A stretch of 64,000 nucleotides of DNA from Azospirillum sp. RU38E (GTDB taxonomy: Bacteria > Pseudomonadota > Alphaproteobacteria > Azospirillales > Azospirillaceae). The DNA lies in contig NZ_FZOI01000005.1 in the NCBI RefSeq assembly GCF_900188385.1, forward strand, positions 124,001 to 188,000, given 5' to 3'. The notes under the pieces were generated by a model. That model made no database searches and was not told the origin of the DNA. It saw only the letters and a list, made by a program, of their open reading frames with translations. Position 1 is the first letter of the stretch, and the number at the start of each line of letters is the position of its first letter. Below, piece by piece: positions 32,680 to 41,468 of the stretch. The position numbers and the translations under genes were made by a program.

Positions 32680-33106
32680 ACCAAAGGCAAGTATAATTTT
32701 TCATATCCCGGCACATAGTTTCATATGGTGGGATAACCCGTTGTTTTAACGGAAAAATGCCCCCGTCTCCCTGGCGCCGACGCTGAAAATCGTCCTGCTT
32801 TTTGGGAAAAAATCTCATATTGTGCAATTGCTGTCCATATTATATTACTAGCCAGACCAGCCCCGGACGAGAAGGGTTGGGCCTTTAAGAAGATGGATAT
32901 GATACGTCGGGGAGGCGGCGGATGGTCAGGGGAAGTTCAGCGACGGCTTTCCGTCGGTTCCATCCCTGGTCGGCCCTTTCCGTTCATCCCGTCGAAATCG
33001 TCGCGGTGTGGCAGCACCGCATGGGGGAAACCAGTCTGCAGGGGTGGTGCCCTGGCCGCAAGGCCACACCCGGGCAGATGATAACGAAAAGCCAAGGAGT
33101 GGGTCG

Positions 33107-33427
33107 ATGTCCAGCACCGCTTTCCGCATGAAGCTGAAACCCGGCTTTGTCGATGAATATAAGCGTCGCCATGATGTGCTGTGGCCCGACCTGGCCGACG
33201 CCCTGCGCGAGGCGGGCATTTATGATTATTCCATCTTCCTGGATGAAGAGAGCCTGTCCCTGTTCGCGGTGCTGAAGCTGAAGCCGGGATTCGAGGCACA
33301 GCGCGCGGCCTTGCCGCAGCAGCCGGTAATGCGGCGCTGGTGGGACTATATGGCTGACATCATGGATGTGAACCCGGACAATTCCCCGGTTGAGGTGCCG
33401 CTGGTGCCGATGTTCCACTTCGTCTGA
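33107..33427 (+). CDS. rhaM: L-rhamnose mutarotase
   Basis: 106 residues of the RhaM/RhaU family (dimeric alpha-beta barrel). The opening AFRMKLKPGFVDEYKRRHD, the DVLWPDLADALREAG helix and YDYSIFLDEESLSLFAVLKL are the family core, and RRWWDYMADIMDVNPDNSP is the conserved C-terminal section. It interconverts alpha and beta anomers of L-rhamnose, which speeds entry of rhamnose released from rhamnogalacturonan into catabolism. AAGGAG precedes the ATG at 33107. The next gene begins 14 bases downstream, so it starts the operon that carries the glycosidase fusion. Confidence 0.93.
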   Translation: MSSTAFRMKLKPGFVDEYKRRHDVLWPDLADALREAGIYDYSIFLDEESLSLFAVLKLKPGFEAQRAALPQQPVMRRWWDYMADIMDVNPDNSPVEVPLVPMFHFV

Positions 33428-33441
33428 GCGGTGGGATCGGT

Positions 33442-36400
33442 ATGAAGAAGCACAGCTACCCCCGGAAGCTGGCCCTGGCGTTTGCCCTGGCCACGCTGCC
33501 GTTCCTGCTGCCCGCCGCCCCCGTGGTGGCCAAGGACAGCCCCACCTATACGCTGACCAGCTTCAGCAATGGCAATGCGGCGGCGATGAATGTTTATCGC
33601 GCCGATGACGCCCTGAATTTCAAGCCGGTGAAGGAACTGGCCTATCAGCCGCCGGCGGGATTGATCCGCGACCCGTCCATCATGCGACACAGCGACGGCA
33701 ATTATTATGTCGTCTATACCACCAACTGGACCGGCGACGAGATCGGCTTTGCCCGCAGCAGCGACCTGACCAACTGGACCTTCCTGGGCAATCAGAAAAT
33801 CGCCGTGCCTGGCATCACCAATGCCTGGGCACCGGAATGGTTCCGGGATGATGATGGCAGCGTGCATCTGGTGCTGTCGGTTTCCAGCAACGGCACACAC
33901 GGGCTGTTCAAGCCCTGGTTCCTGACGGCGCAGGATGCCGGCCTGACCCAATGGTCGGCGCCGAAACTGCTGAGCGGGCTGGGCCCGAACTATATTGATG
34001 CCTTCATCATCAAGCAGGATCGCCGTTACTACGCTTTCGCCAAGAACGAGACGACGAAGTTCATCGAACTGGCAACAGCGGCCAGCCTGGAAGGGCCCTG
34101 GGTGGTGATCAAGTCCGGCGATTGGGCCGGCTGGGGTCGCCATGTCGAAGGGCCGGCCCTGGTGAAGCGCCCCGATGGCGGCTGGCGCATCTATTTCGAC
34201 CAGTATATCGACAAGCGCTACTGGTACAGCGACAGCATCAACGGGTTTGACAGCTGGTCGCCCAAGGCAGAACTGCCCGGCCTGTCTGGCACTGTGCGCC
34301 ATTTCACCGTGCTGAAGGAAGGTGGTGTGGATAAGGCGGCCAAGCAGGCCATCCCCGCCCCCGGCCCGCAGCGTGTGACATACGACAAGTATTCGCTGAA
34401 GGTCGATGGCAACCGCATCTTCTCCTGGGGTGGGGAGATGCATCCGTTCCGCCTGCCCAGCCCGGACCTGTGGCGGGACGTGTTCCAGAAGATGAAGGCC
34501 AGCGGCTATAACACGGTCGCCATCTACTTCGACTGGGGCTACCACTCCCCCAAGCAGGGTGTGTACGACTTTACCGGCATCCGCGACATGGACCGGATGC
34601 TGACCATGGCGCAGGAAGCGGGGCTGTATGTCGTCGCCCGGCCCGGCCCCTATATGAATGCGGAGGTGACGCGCGGCGGCTTCCCCTCCTGGCTGGTCAA
34701 CCAGCAGGCCAAGGCCCGCACCGACCACCCGGAATATCTGGCTGCCGCCGATGAATGGCTGACCCAGATCAACGCCATCATTGCCAAGCACCAGATCAAT
34801 AATGGTGGCAGCGTCATTCTCTATCAGATCGAGAATGAGCTGGATGTGACCAGCCCGTCGCACCAGCGCTACATGCAGCACCTCTATGACAAGGTGCGGG
34901 CTGACGGCATTACCGTGCCGATCTTCCATAATGACAAGGGCCGCAACGGCTATTGGGTGCCCAAGGGCAGCAATGTGCCGGGCACGGTGGAAGGGCCGAA
35001 CGAGCTGTACGCCTTCGATGGCTATCCGGGCGGCTCATGCAATGTCGATGGTTCCACCGGCAATCCCACCGTGGCCCCTGATTGGGGCCTCTATGGGCCG
35101 GGCGGGGCCAAGGGGGGCGCCTCGGCTTCCCCCAACACGCCCGGCTTTGCGGCGGAATTCGGCGGCGGCTGGTTCGATTACTGGGGCAGCAACGATACCT
35201 ATCCCTGCACGGCGCAGCGGACGGGATCGGCCTATCAGCGGGTCTTCTATGGCAGCAACATTGCCAATGGCCTGACGATCCAGAGCTTTTACATGACCTT
35301 CGGCGGCACCAGTTGGGGCTGGCTGCCGGCCCCGGTGGTGTTTACCTCCTACGATTACGGCTCGGCCATCGACGAGACGCGGGGCCTGCGCGAAAAGGCG
35401 CAGACCATGAAGCTGATGGGCCATTTCCTGAATACGGTCAAAGATTTGACCCAGATGGAAAAGGCAGACGGCCTGCAGCCCTCCTCCGACAAGATCAAGC
35501 TCTATCATAATGTGAACCCCAGCACCGGCACCCGGCTGCTGGTGGCCATGCACAGCCCGCCCAACGCCCAGACGGATGATGTGTTCACCTTCAAGGCCAA
35601 GCTGCCGGACGGTGAATACGCGATCCCGCAGGCCGGCACGCTGCGCATCAATGGCTATGATGCCAAGATGTGGCTGGCCGGCTATGACATGGAACGCCAG
35701 CGCCTGGTCTATTCCACGTCGGAACTGTTCACCCATCTGCGCCAGGGCGAGGGCGATGTCGCCCTGTTCTATGGCCGCAAGGGGGAGGATGGCGAGACGG
35801 TGCTGCGCTATGCCAGCGCCCCGACCGTCACCGTGCTGGAAGGCAAGGTGGAAAGCAGCTTCGATGCCGCCAAGGGCGACCTGCGGCTGAACTATGTGCA
35901 TGATGGCTTGGCGCGGGTGCGGATTTCCGGCGGTGGTCGCCCGGACATGACCCTGCTGCTGGCCGATGTGCCGACGGCGCAGACATTCTGGCGGCAGGAA
36001 ACCGCTGGCGGCGTGCTGTTGCAGCGCGGGCCTTCCCTGGTGCGGTCGGCCCAGGTGGATGGCCGCACGCTGGACCTGACCGGCGATACCAGTGCTGACA
36101 GCGCGCTGGAGGTCTGGGCACCGGCTGGCGTTTCCCGTGTGCGCTGGAATGGCGACAGCCTGTCGATGGACAAGGGTGTCGGCGGCAGCCTGATCGCCAA
36201 ATCCCCCCTGAAGGGGCCGGATGCCATCAGCCTGCCGGACCTGACCAAGGCTGACTGGCGCTTCCAGCCCGGGTCCCCGGAAGCGGCGAAGGATTTTGAC
36301 GACAGCAGCTGGCAGCAGGTGCGCTCTGGCCGTACCGCCAGCTTCGTCAAGCCGCCCCCCGGTCAGCCGCTGCTGAACATGGATGATTACGGCTTCCATC

Positions 36401-37275
36401 ATGGTGATGTCTGGTATCGCGGCCGCTACAACAGCGATGGCAGCGTCACCAAGCTGGACCTGCATTATGGGGCCGGCGGGGCCGGCATGGTGCAGGTCTG
36501 GCTGGACGGCCAATATCTGGGGCAGAATGTGCTGCCCACCGGCCTTGCCCGCCCGCCGGGCCAGGGGGTGGCCAGCTTCGATATCCCCGAAGCCCTGCGC
36601 GGGCCGGGGGAACGGGTGCTGTCCGTCATGGTGCGCAACAATTCCCACCATTGGGATCTGGAAGCGGACGATCAGCACAAGGAAGCGCGCGGCCTGATCG
36701 CCGCCTCCCTGACCAACCCGACCGCCAAGAGCTTCCTGCTGCCCATTACCTGGAAAATCCAGGGCAATCTGGGGGGCGAGGATATCCAGGACACGGTGCG
36801 CGGGCCGATGAATAATGGCGGCCTGTATGGCGAACGCGCCGGCTGGTACCTGCCCGGTTTCGATGACCGGTCCTGGCAGAAGGTGAGCGTTCCCGCTGCG
36901 AATACGCCCGCCGGTACAAGCTGGTACCGGACAGAGTTCACGCTGGACGCGCCCAAGGGACATGATGTGTCGCTGGGCCTGTCGATCGGAGATACCGCGA
37001 CGGTGCGCTCTGCCGGCAATTACCGGGCGCTGATCTTCGTCAATGGCTGGAACATGGGTCAGTTCATCGCCAATGTCGGCCCGCAGCGCACCTTTGTGAT
37101 CCCAAGCGGGATTTTGAACCCGAACGGCAAGAACACGCTGGCACTGGCCGTGACCAGCGATGGCCAGCCGGGCGACGCGCTGGAAGCCGTCCGTCTGGTG
37201 AATATGCGCACCGCGCGCAGCCCGCTGAAGGTGGAAATGGTGAAGTCCCCCGCCTTCAAGGAGGTGATGCGGTGA
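33442..37275 (+). CDS. Bifunctional GH43-like / GH35 glycosidase fusion
   Basis: 1277 residues, about twice the length of a usual GH35 enzyme. A signal peptide (1-30, AAPVVA) is followed by a five-bladed propeller of GH43 type, residues ~60-295, with the acidic triad at D77 (IRDPSI), D186 (NYIDAF) and E236 (RHVEGP). Residues ~310-680 form a GH35 beta-galactosidase barrel: MHPFRLP, PGPYMNAEVTRGGFPSWL, acid/base E466 in QIENELD, nucleophile E572 in AAEFGGGWFDYWG. Beta-sandwich domains complete the C-terminus, as in GH35 enzymes. The likely task is trimming arabinan and galactan side chains of rhamnogalacturonan-I in the periplasm or at the surface. Both active sites look intact, so the protein is probably bifunctional; substrates are inferred. 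Confidence 0.9.
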   Translation: MKKHSYPRKLALAFALATLPFLLPAAPVVAKDSPTYTLTSFSNGNAAAMNVYRADDALNFKPVKELAYQPPAGLIRDPSIMRHSDGNYYVVYTTNWTGDEIGFARSSDLTNWTFLGNQKIAVPGITNAWAPEWFRDDDGSVHLVLSVSSNGTHGLFKPWFLTAQDAGLTQWSAPKLLSGLGPNYIDAFIIKQDRRYYAFAKNETTKFIELATAASLEGPWVVIKSGDWAGWGRHVEGPALVKRPDGGWRIYFDQYIDKRYWYSDSINGFDSWSPKAELPGLSGTVRHFTVLKEGGVDKAAKQAIPAPGPQRVTYDKYSLKVDGNRIFSWGGEMHPFRLPSPDLWRDVFQKMKASGYNTVAIYFDWGYHSPKQGVYDFTGIRDMDRMLTMAQEAGLYVVARPGPYMNAEVTRGGFPSWLVNQQAKARTDHPEYLAAADEWLTQINAIIAKHQINNGGSVILYQIENELDVTSPSHQRYMQHLYDKVRADGITVPIFHNDKGRNGYWVPKGSNVPGTVEGPNELYAFDGYPGGSCNVDGSTGNPTVAPDWGLYGPGGAKGGASASPNTPGFAAEFGGGWFDYWGSNDTYPCTAQRTGSAYQRVFYGSNIANGLTIQSFYMTFGGTSWGWLPAPVVFTSYDYGSAIDETRGLREKAQTMKLMGHFLNTVKDLTQMEKADGLQPSSDKIKLYHNVNPSTGTRLLVAMHSPPNAQTDDVFTFKAKLPDGEYAIPQAGTLRINGYDAKMWLAGYDMERQRLVYSTSELFTHLRQGEGDVALFYGRKGEDGETVLRYASAPTVTVLEGKVESSFDAAKGDLRLNYVHDGLARVRISGGGRPDMTLLLADVPTAQTFWRQETAGGVLLQRGPSLVRSAQVDGRTLDLTGDTSADSALEVWAPAGVSRVRWNGDSLSMDKGVGGSLIAKSPLKGPDAISLPDLTKADWRFQPGSPEAAKDFDDSSWQQVRSGRTASFVKPPPGQPLLNMDDYGFHHGDVWYRGRYNSDGSVTKLDLHYGAGGAGMVQVWLDGQYLGQNVLPTGLARPPGQGVASFDIPEALRGPGERVLSVMVRNNSHHWDLEADDQHKEARGLIAASLTNPTAKSFLLPITWKIQGNLGGEDIQDTVRGPMNNGGLYGERAGWYLPGFDDRSWQKVSVPAANTPAGTSWYRTEFTLDAPKGHDVSLGLSIGDTATVRSAGNYRALIFVNGWNMGQFIANVGPQRTFVIPSGILNPNGKNTLALAVTSDGQPGDALEAVRLVNMRTARSPLKVEMVKSPAFKEVMR

Positions 37276-37297
37276 GGATTGCGCAACTGCCCCCTTG

Positions 37298-37390
37298 CTG
37301 CCTTCCCCGCGAAAGCGGGGAACCAGGGGCCATAGAGCCCTACGGTTAGTGCCTGCGGCCCCTGGACCCCCGCTTTCGCGGGGGAGGCAG
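37298..37390. repeat. PRESGGPG-type palindromic repeat, copy 1
   Basis: Outer arms CTGCCTTCCCCGCGAAAGCG and its near-complement at the other end (CGCTTTCGCGGGGGAGGCAG) enclose inner arms CCAGGGGCC and GGCCCCTGG. Frames crossing such repeats read CLPRESGGPG or PAFAGE. It lies 22 bases after the fusion gene. Confidence 0.9.
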
Positions 37391-37497
37391 TGAGAGATAG
37401 CTAAAAGCGTATTTACAGTTTCCGAACCCCCAAAAGGCCCCCGGGCCTTCCCAACCCAAACAACAGCACCCAAGCCTCTCTTCAAGGATAGAGACCC

Positions 37498-38604
37498 ATG
37501 CCCAACCTCGCCCATGGCATCCAGGCGGCGGATGTCACCAAGACCATCGATCTGCTGATCAGCAATCTGGTCGATATCAAGGACCAGACCGGGGAATTCC
37601 TGCTGCGTCTGGATGATGGCCGCGTTATCGACACCAAGGGCTGGAACGATTGGGAATGGACCCACGGCATCGGCCTCTATGGCATGTGGAAATATTACGA
37701 GCAGACCAACAATGCCCGTGCCTTCCAGATCATGCTGGACTGGTTCCGTGACCGGTTCGCCGCCGGCACGCCGACCAAGAATATCAACACCGTCAGCCCG
37801 TTCCTGACCCTGGCTTATCTCTATGAGAAGACCGGCGATCAGTCCTACATCCCCTATCTGGACACCTGGGCCGAATGGGTGATGGACGGGCTGCCGAAGA
37901 CGGAGGAAGGCGGCTTCCAGCATATCGTCTTCAACAGCGAAAACCCGCAGCAGCTGTGGGACGATACGCTGATGATGAGCGTGCTGCCGCTGGCCAAGAT
38001 CGGCCTGCTGCTGGGCCGCCCGGAATATGTGGAAGAGGCCAAGCGCCAGTTCCTCATCCATATCAAGTATCTGTTCGACACCAAGACCGGCCTGTGGTTC
38101 CATGGCTGGACCTTCGACGGTCGGCACAATTTCGCCAACGCGCTCTGGGCGCGCGGCAATTGCTGGGTGACCATCGCCATCCCGGAATTCATTGAGCTGC
38201 TGGACCTGAAGAAGGGCGACCCGCTGCGCAGCTTCCTGATCGACACTCTGGAAAATCAGGTCAAGGCGCTGGCCAAGTACCAGTCCGACGAGGGCCGCTG
38301 GCACACGCTGATCGACGATCCGTCGTCTTACCTGGAAAGCTCGGCCGCTGCCGGCTTCGCCTATGGCATCATGAAGGCGGTGCGCAAGCGCTATATCTCC
38401 GCTGAATATGAGCCGATGGCCATCAAGGCGGTGAAGGCCGTGCTGGCGAAGATCGCGCCCGATGGGGAATTGCAGGACGTGTCCTTCGGCACCGCCCTGG
38501 GTTCCGATCTGCAGTATTACCGCGACGTCAAGCTGACCTCCATGCCCTATGGCCAGTCCCTGGCCATCCTGTGCCTGACGGAGCTGATGCGTCGGTTTAT
38601 CTGA
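37498..38604 (+). CDS. Unsaturated rhamnogalacturonyl hydrolase, GH105
   Basis: 368 residues, an (alpha/alpha)6 barrel of the YteR/YesR type. Visible markers: GWNDWEWTHGIGLYGMWKYY (49-68), the catalytic aspartate pair in QLWDDTLMMSVLPLA (D155/D156), HGWTFDGRHNFANALWARGN (202-221), and SSYLESSAAAGFAYG. It removes the unsaturated galacturonyl residue left by rhamnogalacturonan lyases. No signal peptide is present, so it acts in the cytoplasm on imported disaccharides. It follows the fusion gene after a palindromic repeat and is followed by another repeat and the symporter gene. Confidence 0.94.
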   Translation: MPNLAHGIQAADVTKTIDLLISNLVDIKDQTGEFLLRLDDGRVIDTKGWNDWEWTHGIGLYGMWKYYEQTNNARAFQIMLDWFRDRFAAGTPTKNINTVSPFLTLAYLYEKTGDQSYIPYLDTWAEWVMDGLPKTEEGGFQHIVFNSENPQQLWDDTLMMSVLPLAKIGLLLGRPEYVEEAKRQFLIHIKYLFDTKTGLWFHGWTFDGRHNFANALWARGNCWVTIAIPEFIELLDLKKGDPLRSFLIDTLENQVKALAKYQSDEGRWHTLIDDPSSYLESSAAAGFAYGIMKAVRKRYISAEYEPMAIKAVKAVLAKIAPDGELQDVSFGTALGSDLQYYRDVKLTSMPYGQSLAILCLTELMRRFI

Positions 38605-38695
38605 TCGGGGGGTGGGGATGGGGCTGAAAATGCCCCATCCCCGCCGTCATCCCGGCGAAGGCTCTAAGGCGCTAAGTTAGCCATTTGCCTCCTCC

Positions 38696-38786
38696 CTGCC
38701 TCCCCCGCGAAAGCGGGGGTCCAGGGGCCAAAAGCCCGACGGTTGGTGCCTGCGGCCCCTGGTTCCCCGCTTTCGCGGGGAAGGCA
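38696..38786. repeat. PRESGGPG-type palindromic repeat, copy 2
   Basis: Same unit as copy 1 but in the opposite sense (the CCCCCGCGAAAGCGGGGG arm comes first and the CCCCGCTTTCGCGGGG arm last). It lies between the GH105 and symporter genes; the 287-base gap contains no other feature. Confidence 0.9.
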
Positions 38787-38891
38787 ATGGAGGTGCTTAT
38801 GAAGGTCGGCACACTCAAGAGAAGCCCGACAGAACAGACGCCACGGCGCAGCAGCACCGGCCCAAATCCATAAAAACCCCAGGAAACGCCC

Positions 38892-40376
38892 ATGACCGCA
38901 CGGCCTGTCAAACCGATCAACTACCTCGCCTATGGTGCCAATGACATCCTGGGCGCGGGGTCGATGGCCGTGATCAGCGGCTGGATCCTGTATTTCTATA
39001 CAACCTTCTGCGGGCTGTCGGCCACGCAGGCGGCGGCCATCTTCGCCATCGCCCGCCTGCTGGATGCCATTGTCAGCCCCCTGGTCGGGCATCTGTCCGA
39101 TAACTTTTATCGCACGGCGCTCGGCCGTCGGTTTGGCCGTCGCCGCTTCTTCCTGCTGATCTGTATTCCGCTGGTGCCCAGCTTCGCCCTGATGTGGGTG
39201 GGGGGACAGAGCTTCTGGTATTATCTGGCAACCTATGTGTTGTTTGAGACGATCTATGCCGTCGTCCTGATCCCCTATGAAACCTTGGCCGCCGAAATGA
39301 CCAAGGATTACAAGATCAAGGCCAAGCTGGCCGGCATCCGCATTCTGTGTGCGCAAAGCTCCGCCATTGCCGCCGGCTTCCTGCCGGCGGCCATTATCGG
39401 CTGGGTCGGCGGCAAGGACAGCGCCGACACTTTCTTCATCATGGGCGTCATCTTCGCCGTGACCTTTGCCATCGTGCTGTCCTTCACCTGGGCCTTCACC
39501 TTTGAACGCTCCGTGGCTGAGGTGGAGCAGTTGAAGGCGGGTGAACCGGTGCAGAGCCTGGGCGACAGTTTCAAGACGCTCTATGCCAACCTGTTCTCCA
39601 CCTTGAAAATCCGCGCCTTCCGGCTGCATCTGGGCATGTATCTGGGTGGCTATATCAGCCAGGACGTGTTCAACGCCGTCTTCACCTATTTCATCGTTTT
39701 CGCCATGGGCAGCTCGGTCGCCGTGGCCTCCTCCATGCTGGGCAGCATGTATATCGTGCAGCTTTTCGCGGTGGCCTTGTTCATCCAGCTTTGCCTGCGC
39801 TTCCACCCCGCTCCGTCTTACCGGGTGGCGGTATGCTTCTATATTCTGGGCGTGGTGGGTTTCCTGCTGCTGGATGCGGTGAAGCCGGAGAATCTGGCGC
39901 TGTGGCTGTTCGTGCCGGTGGCCCTGTCGGGCATGGGCCGGGGCGGGCTGAATTACATTCCCTGGAACACCTATAACTACATGGCCGATGTGGATGAGGT
40001 GGTGACCGGCAAGCGCCGCGAGGGCATCTTCGCCGGGGTGATGACCTTCATCCGCAAGGCCACCCAGGCCGCCGCCGTGATGGGCGTGGGCCTGATCCTG
40101 GAGGCTGGCGGCTTCCTGCCCAAGGCGGAAGTGCAGAGCGACGCGGCCATCAACACCATCCTGCTGGTGATGGGCATCGGCACCATCGTGGTGCTGTGCG
40201 GCGGCTTCCTGGTCTCTCTGCGCTTCAAGCTGGATGGGCCCCGCCACGCCATCCTGATGGAGGAGATCGCCCGCTTCAAGCAAGGCCGGATGGAGACGAC
40301 GCCGGACCGCAAGGCCATCCTGGAAGATCTGACCGGCTGGCGTTACGAGACGCTGTGGGGACGGGGGCGGCGGTAA
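38892..40376 (+). CDS. GPH-family sugar symporter, probably for rhamnogalacturonides
   Basis: 494 residues, about 12 transmembrane helices, in the glycoside-pentoside-hexuronide:cation symporter (MelB-like) group. The N-terminus INYLAYGANDILGAGSMAV, the cytoplasmic loop RTALGRRFGRRRFFLLI, and PYETLAAEMTKDYKIKAKLAG are family marks. A long C-terminal tail (MEETIARFKQGR-like region) follows the last helix. It would bring rhamnogalacturonan di- or oligosaccharides from the periplasm into the cytoplasm, where the GH105 enzyme upstream acts. Flanked by repeats on both sides. Confidence 0.9.
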   Translation: MTARPVKPINYLAYGANDILGAGSMAVISGWILYFYTTFCGLSATQAAAIFAIARLLDAIVSPLVGHLSDNFYRTALGRRFGRRRFFLLICIPLVPSFALMWVGGQSFWYYLATYVLFETIYAVVLIPYETLAAEMTKDYKIKAKLAGIRILCAQSSAIAAGFLPAAIIGWVGGKDSADTFFIMGVIFAVTFAIVLSFTWAFTFERSVAEVEQLKAGEPVQSLGDSFKTLYANLFSTLKIRAFRLHLGMYLGGYISQDVFNAVFTYFIVFAMGSSVAVASSMLGSMYIVQLFAVALFIQLCLRFHPAPSYRVAVCFYILGVVGFLLLDAVKPENLALWLFVPVALSGMGRGGLNYIPWNTYNYMADVDEVVTGKRREGIFAGVMTFIRKATQAAAVMGVGLILEAGGFLPKAEVQSDAAINTILLVMGIGTIVVLCGGFLVSLRFKLDGPRHAILMEEIARFKQGRMETTPDRKAILEDLTGWRYETLWGRGRR

Positions 40377-40400
40377 CCGCCGCTCTCATCTCCCCTCCCT

Positions 40401-40491
40401 CTGCCTTCCCCGCGAAAGCGGGGAACCAGGGGCCACAAGCCCGACGTTGGAGCCTGCGGCCCCTGGCCCCCCGCTTTCGCGGGGGAAGCAG
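40401..40491. repeat. PRESGGPG-type palindromic repeat, copy 3
   Basis: Arms CTGCCTTCCCCGCGAAAGCG and CGCTTTCGCGGGGGAAGCAG with inner CCAGGGGCC/GGCCCCTGG, starting 24 bases after the symporter stop. Confidence 0.9.
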
Positions 40492-40556
40492 GAAAGAGCG
40501 ATAGATTGCATCAAGTACACGCTGCCAAAAAAACCACGCATTAGGGAGAGCCTGCC

Positions 40557-41468
40557 ATGACCAGCCTGCCGATCATCGACCCCCACATGCATCTGTGGGA
40601 TTTCACCCGTCAGCATTATTCCTGGCTGATGGATGATCCGCTGCCGCCCAATGCGGCCGGTGACGTGGCCCCCATCGCCAAGCCCTATGGCTTGAGCGAT
40701 TATCTGGCCGACACCAGCGGGTTCGATGTGCGCGGTGTGGTGCATGTGGAGGCCGGTGCCAGCACCGCCCATTCGCTGGCGGAAACCCAATGGCTGCAGG
40801 GCGTGGCGGATGAGGGGCGGTTGCCCATGGGGCTGGTGGCCTTTGCCGCGCTGAATGACCCGCAGGTGGAAAAGCTGCTGGCCGCCCATGCGGAACACGG
40901 CGCCGTGCGCGGCATCCGCCACATCATCAATTTCCACAGCGATCCGGCCAGAACCTATTCCGCCCGCGATGTGATCGGCGATGCGGATTGGCAGGCCGGT
41001 TATGCGCTGCTGGCCAAATATGGCCTGTCCTTCGACCTGCAGATCTATCCCAGCCAGATGGAACTGGCGGCCCAACTGGCCGCCCGGCACCCGGATATTC
41101 CGGTGATGCTGAACCATGCCGGGATGCCGACCGACCGTGACGATGAAGGCCTGGCCCTGTGGCGGCGCGGGCTGGCCCTGCTGGCGGCCCAGCCCAATGT
41201 GTCGATCAAAATCTCCGGTCTGGCCATGATCGACCGGCAATGGACCCTCGACAGCCTGCGCCCCTTCGTGCTGCAGGCCATTGAGGCGTTCGGGACCGAC
41301 CGGGCCATGTTCGCCAGCAATTTCCCCGTCGACAGGCTTTATGGCAGCTTCGGCACGCATTACGCCGCCTATGATGCCATCACGGCAGACTTTACCGAGG
41401 CGGAACGCCGGGCCATGTTCGCCGGCAATGCCAATCGTCTCTACCGTCTGGGGATCGCCGGCCTATGA
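40557..41468 (+). CDS. Amidohydrolase-family lactonase, probably for L-rhamnono-1,4-lactone
   Basis: 303 residues of the amidohydrolase-2 (PF04909) TIM barrel. Metal ligands: DPHMHLWD near residue 8 (H-x-H), HAGMP near 190, and the Asp of FASNFPVDRLYG near 258. The family includes L-fuconolactonase and L-rhamnonolactonase, and phrases such as VVHVEAGAS and ALFAGNANRLYRL-like C-terminus fit that group. In this locus hydrolysis of L-rhamnonolactone in the non-phosphorylating rhamnose pathway is the best guess, though the dehydrogenase and aldolase are not in the window. GGAGAG precedes the ATG. Its end overlaps the acetylesterase start by four bases. Confidence 0.82.
   Translation: MTSLPIIDPHMHLWDFTRQHYSWLMDDPLPPNAAGDVAPIAKPYGLSDYLADTSGFDVRGVVHVEAGASTAHSLAETQWLQGVADEGRLPMGLVAFAALNDPQVEKLLAAHAEHGAVRGIRHIINFHSDPARTYSARDVIGDADWQAGYALLAKYGLSFDLQIYPSQMELAAQLAARHPDIPVMLNHAGMPTDRDDEGLALWRRGLALLAAQPNVSIKISGLAMIDRQWTLDSLRPFVLQAIEAFGTDRAMFASNFPVDRLYGSFGTHYAAYDAITADFTEAERRAMFAGNANRLYRLGIAGL

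Larger units (their letters stand above)
32031..33106. other. AT-rich 1.1-kb gap between the TonB receptor and mutarotase
   Basis: No intact gene of normal size. From about 32,200 to 32,850 it is strikingly AT-rich for this genome and crowded with symmetry: ATTGCCA/TGGCAAT (32204-32222), TTGCAAATTTGCAA (32275-32288), a minus-strand terminator (32291-32327), ACCATGAAG/CTTCATGGT (32462-32496), TGCCCG/CGGGCA (32525-32545), and two TTTCATAT motifs (32718, 32813). It also holds a broken small reading frame (32490-32679, minus). It contains the promoters of both flanking genes and perhaps a small RNA or a decayed insert. Confidence 0.6.

Noticed and set aside
35035-38304. 1089-residue open frame on the minus strand
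   Set aside because: It is antisense to the GH43-GH35 and GH105 genes, crosses a palindromic repeat, and has the His/Gln/Gly-rich composition of a shadow frame in GC-rich DNA.
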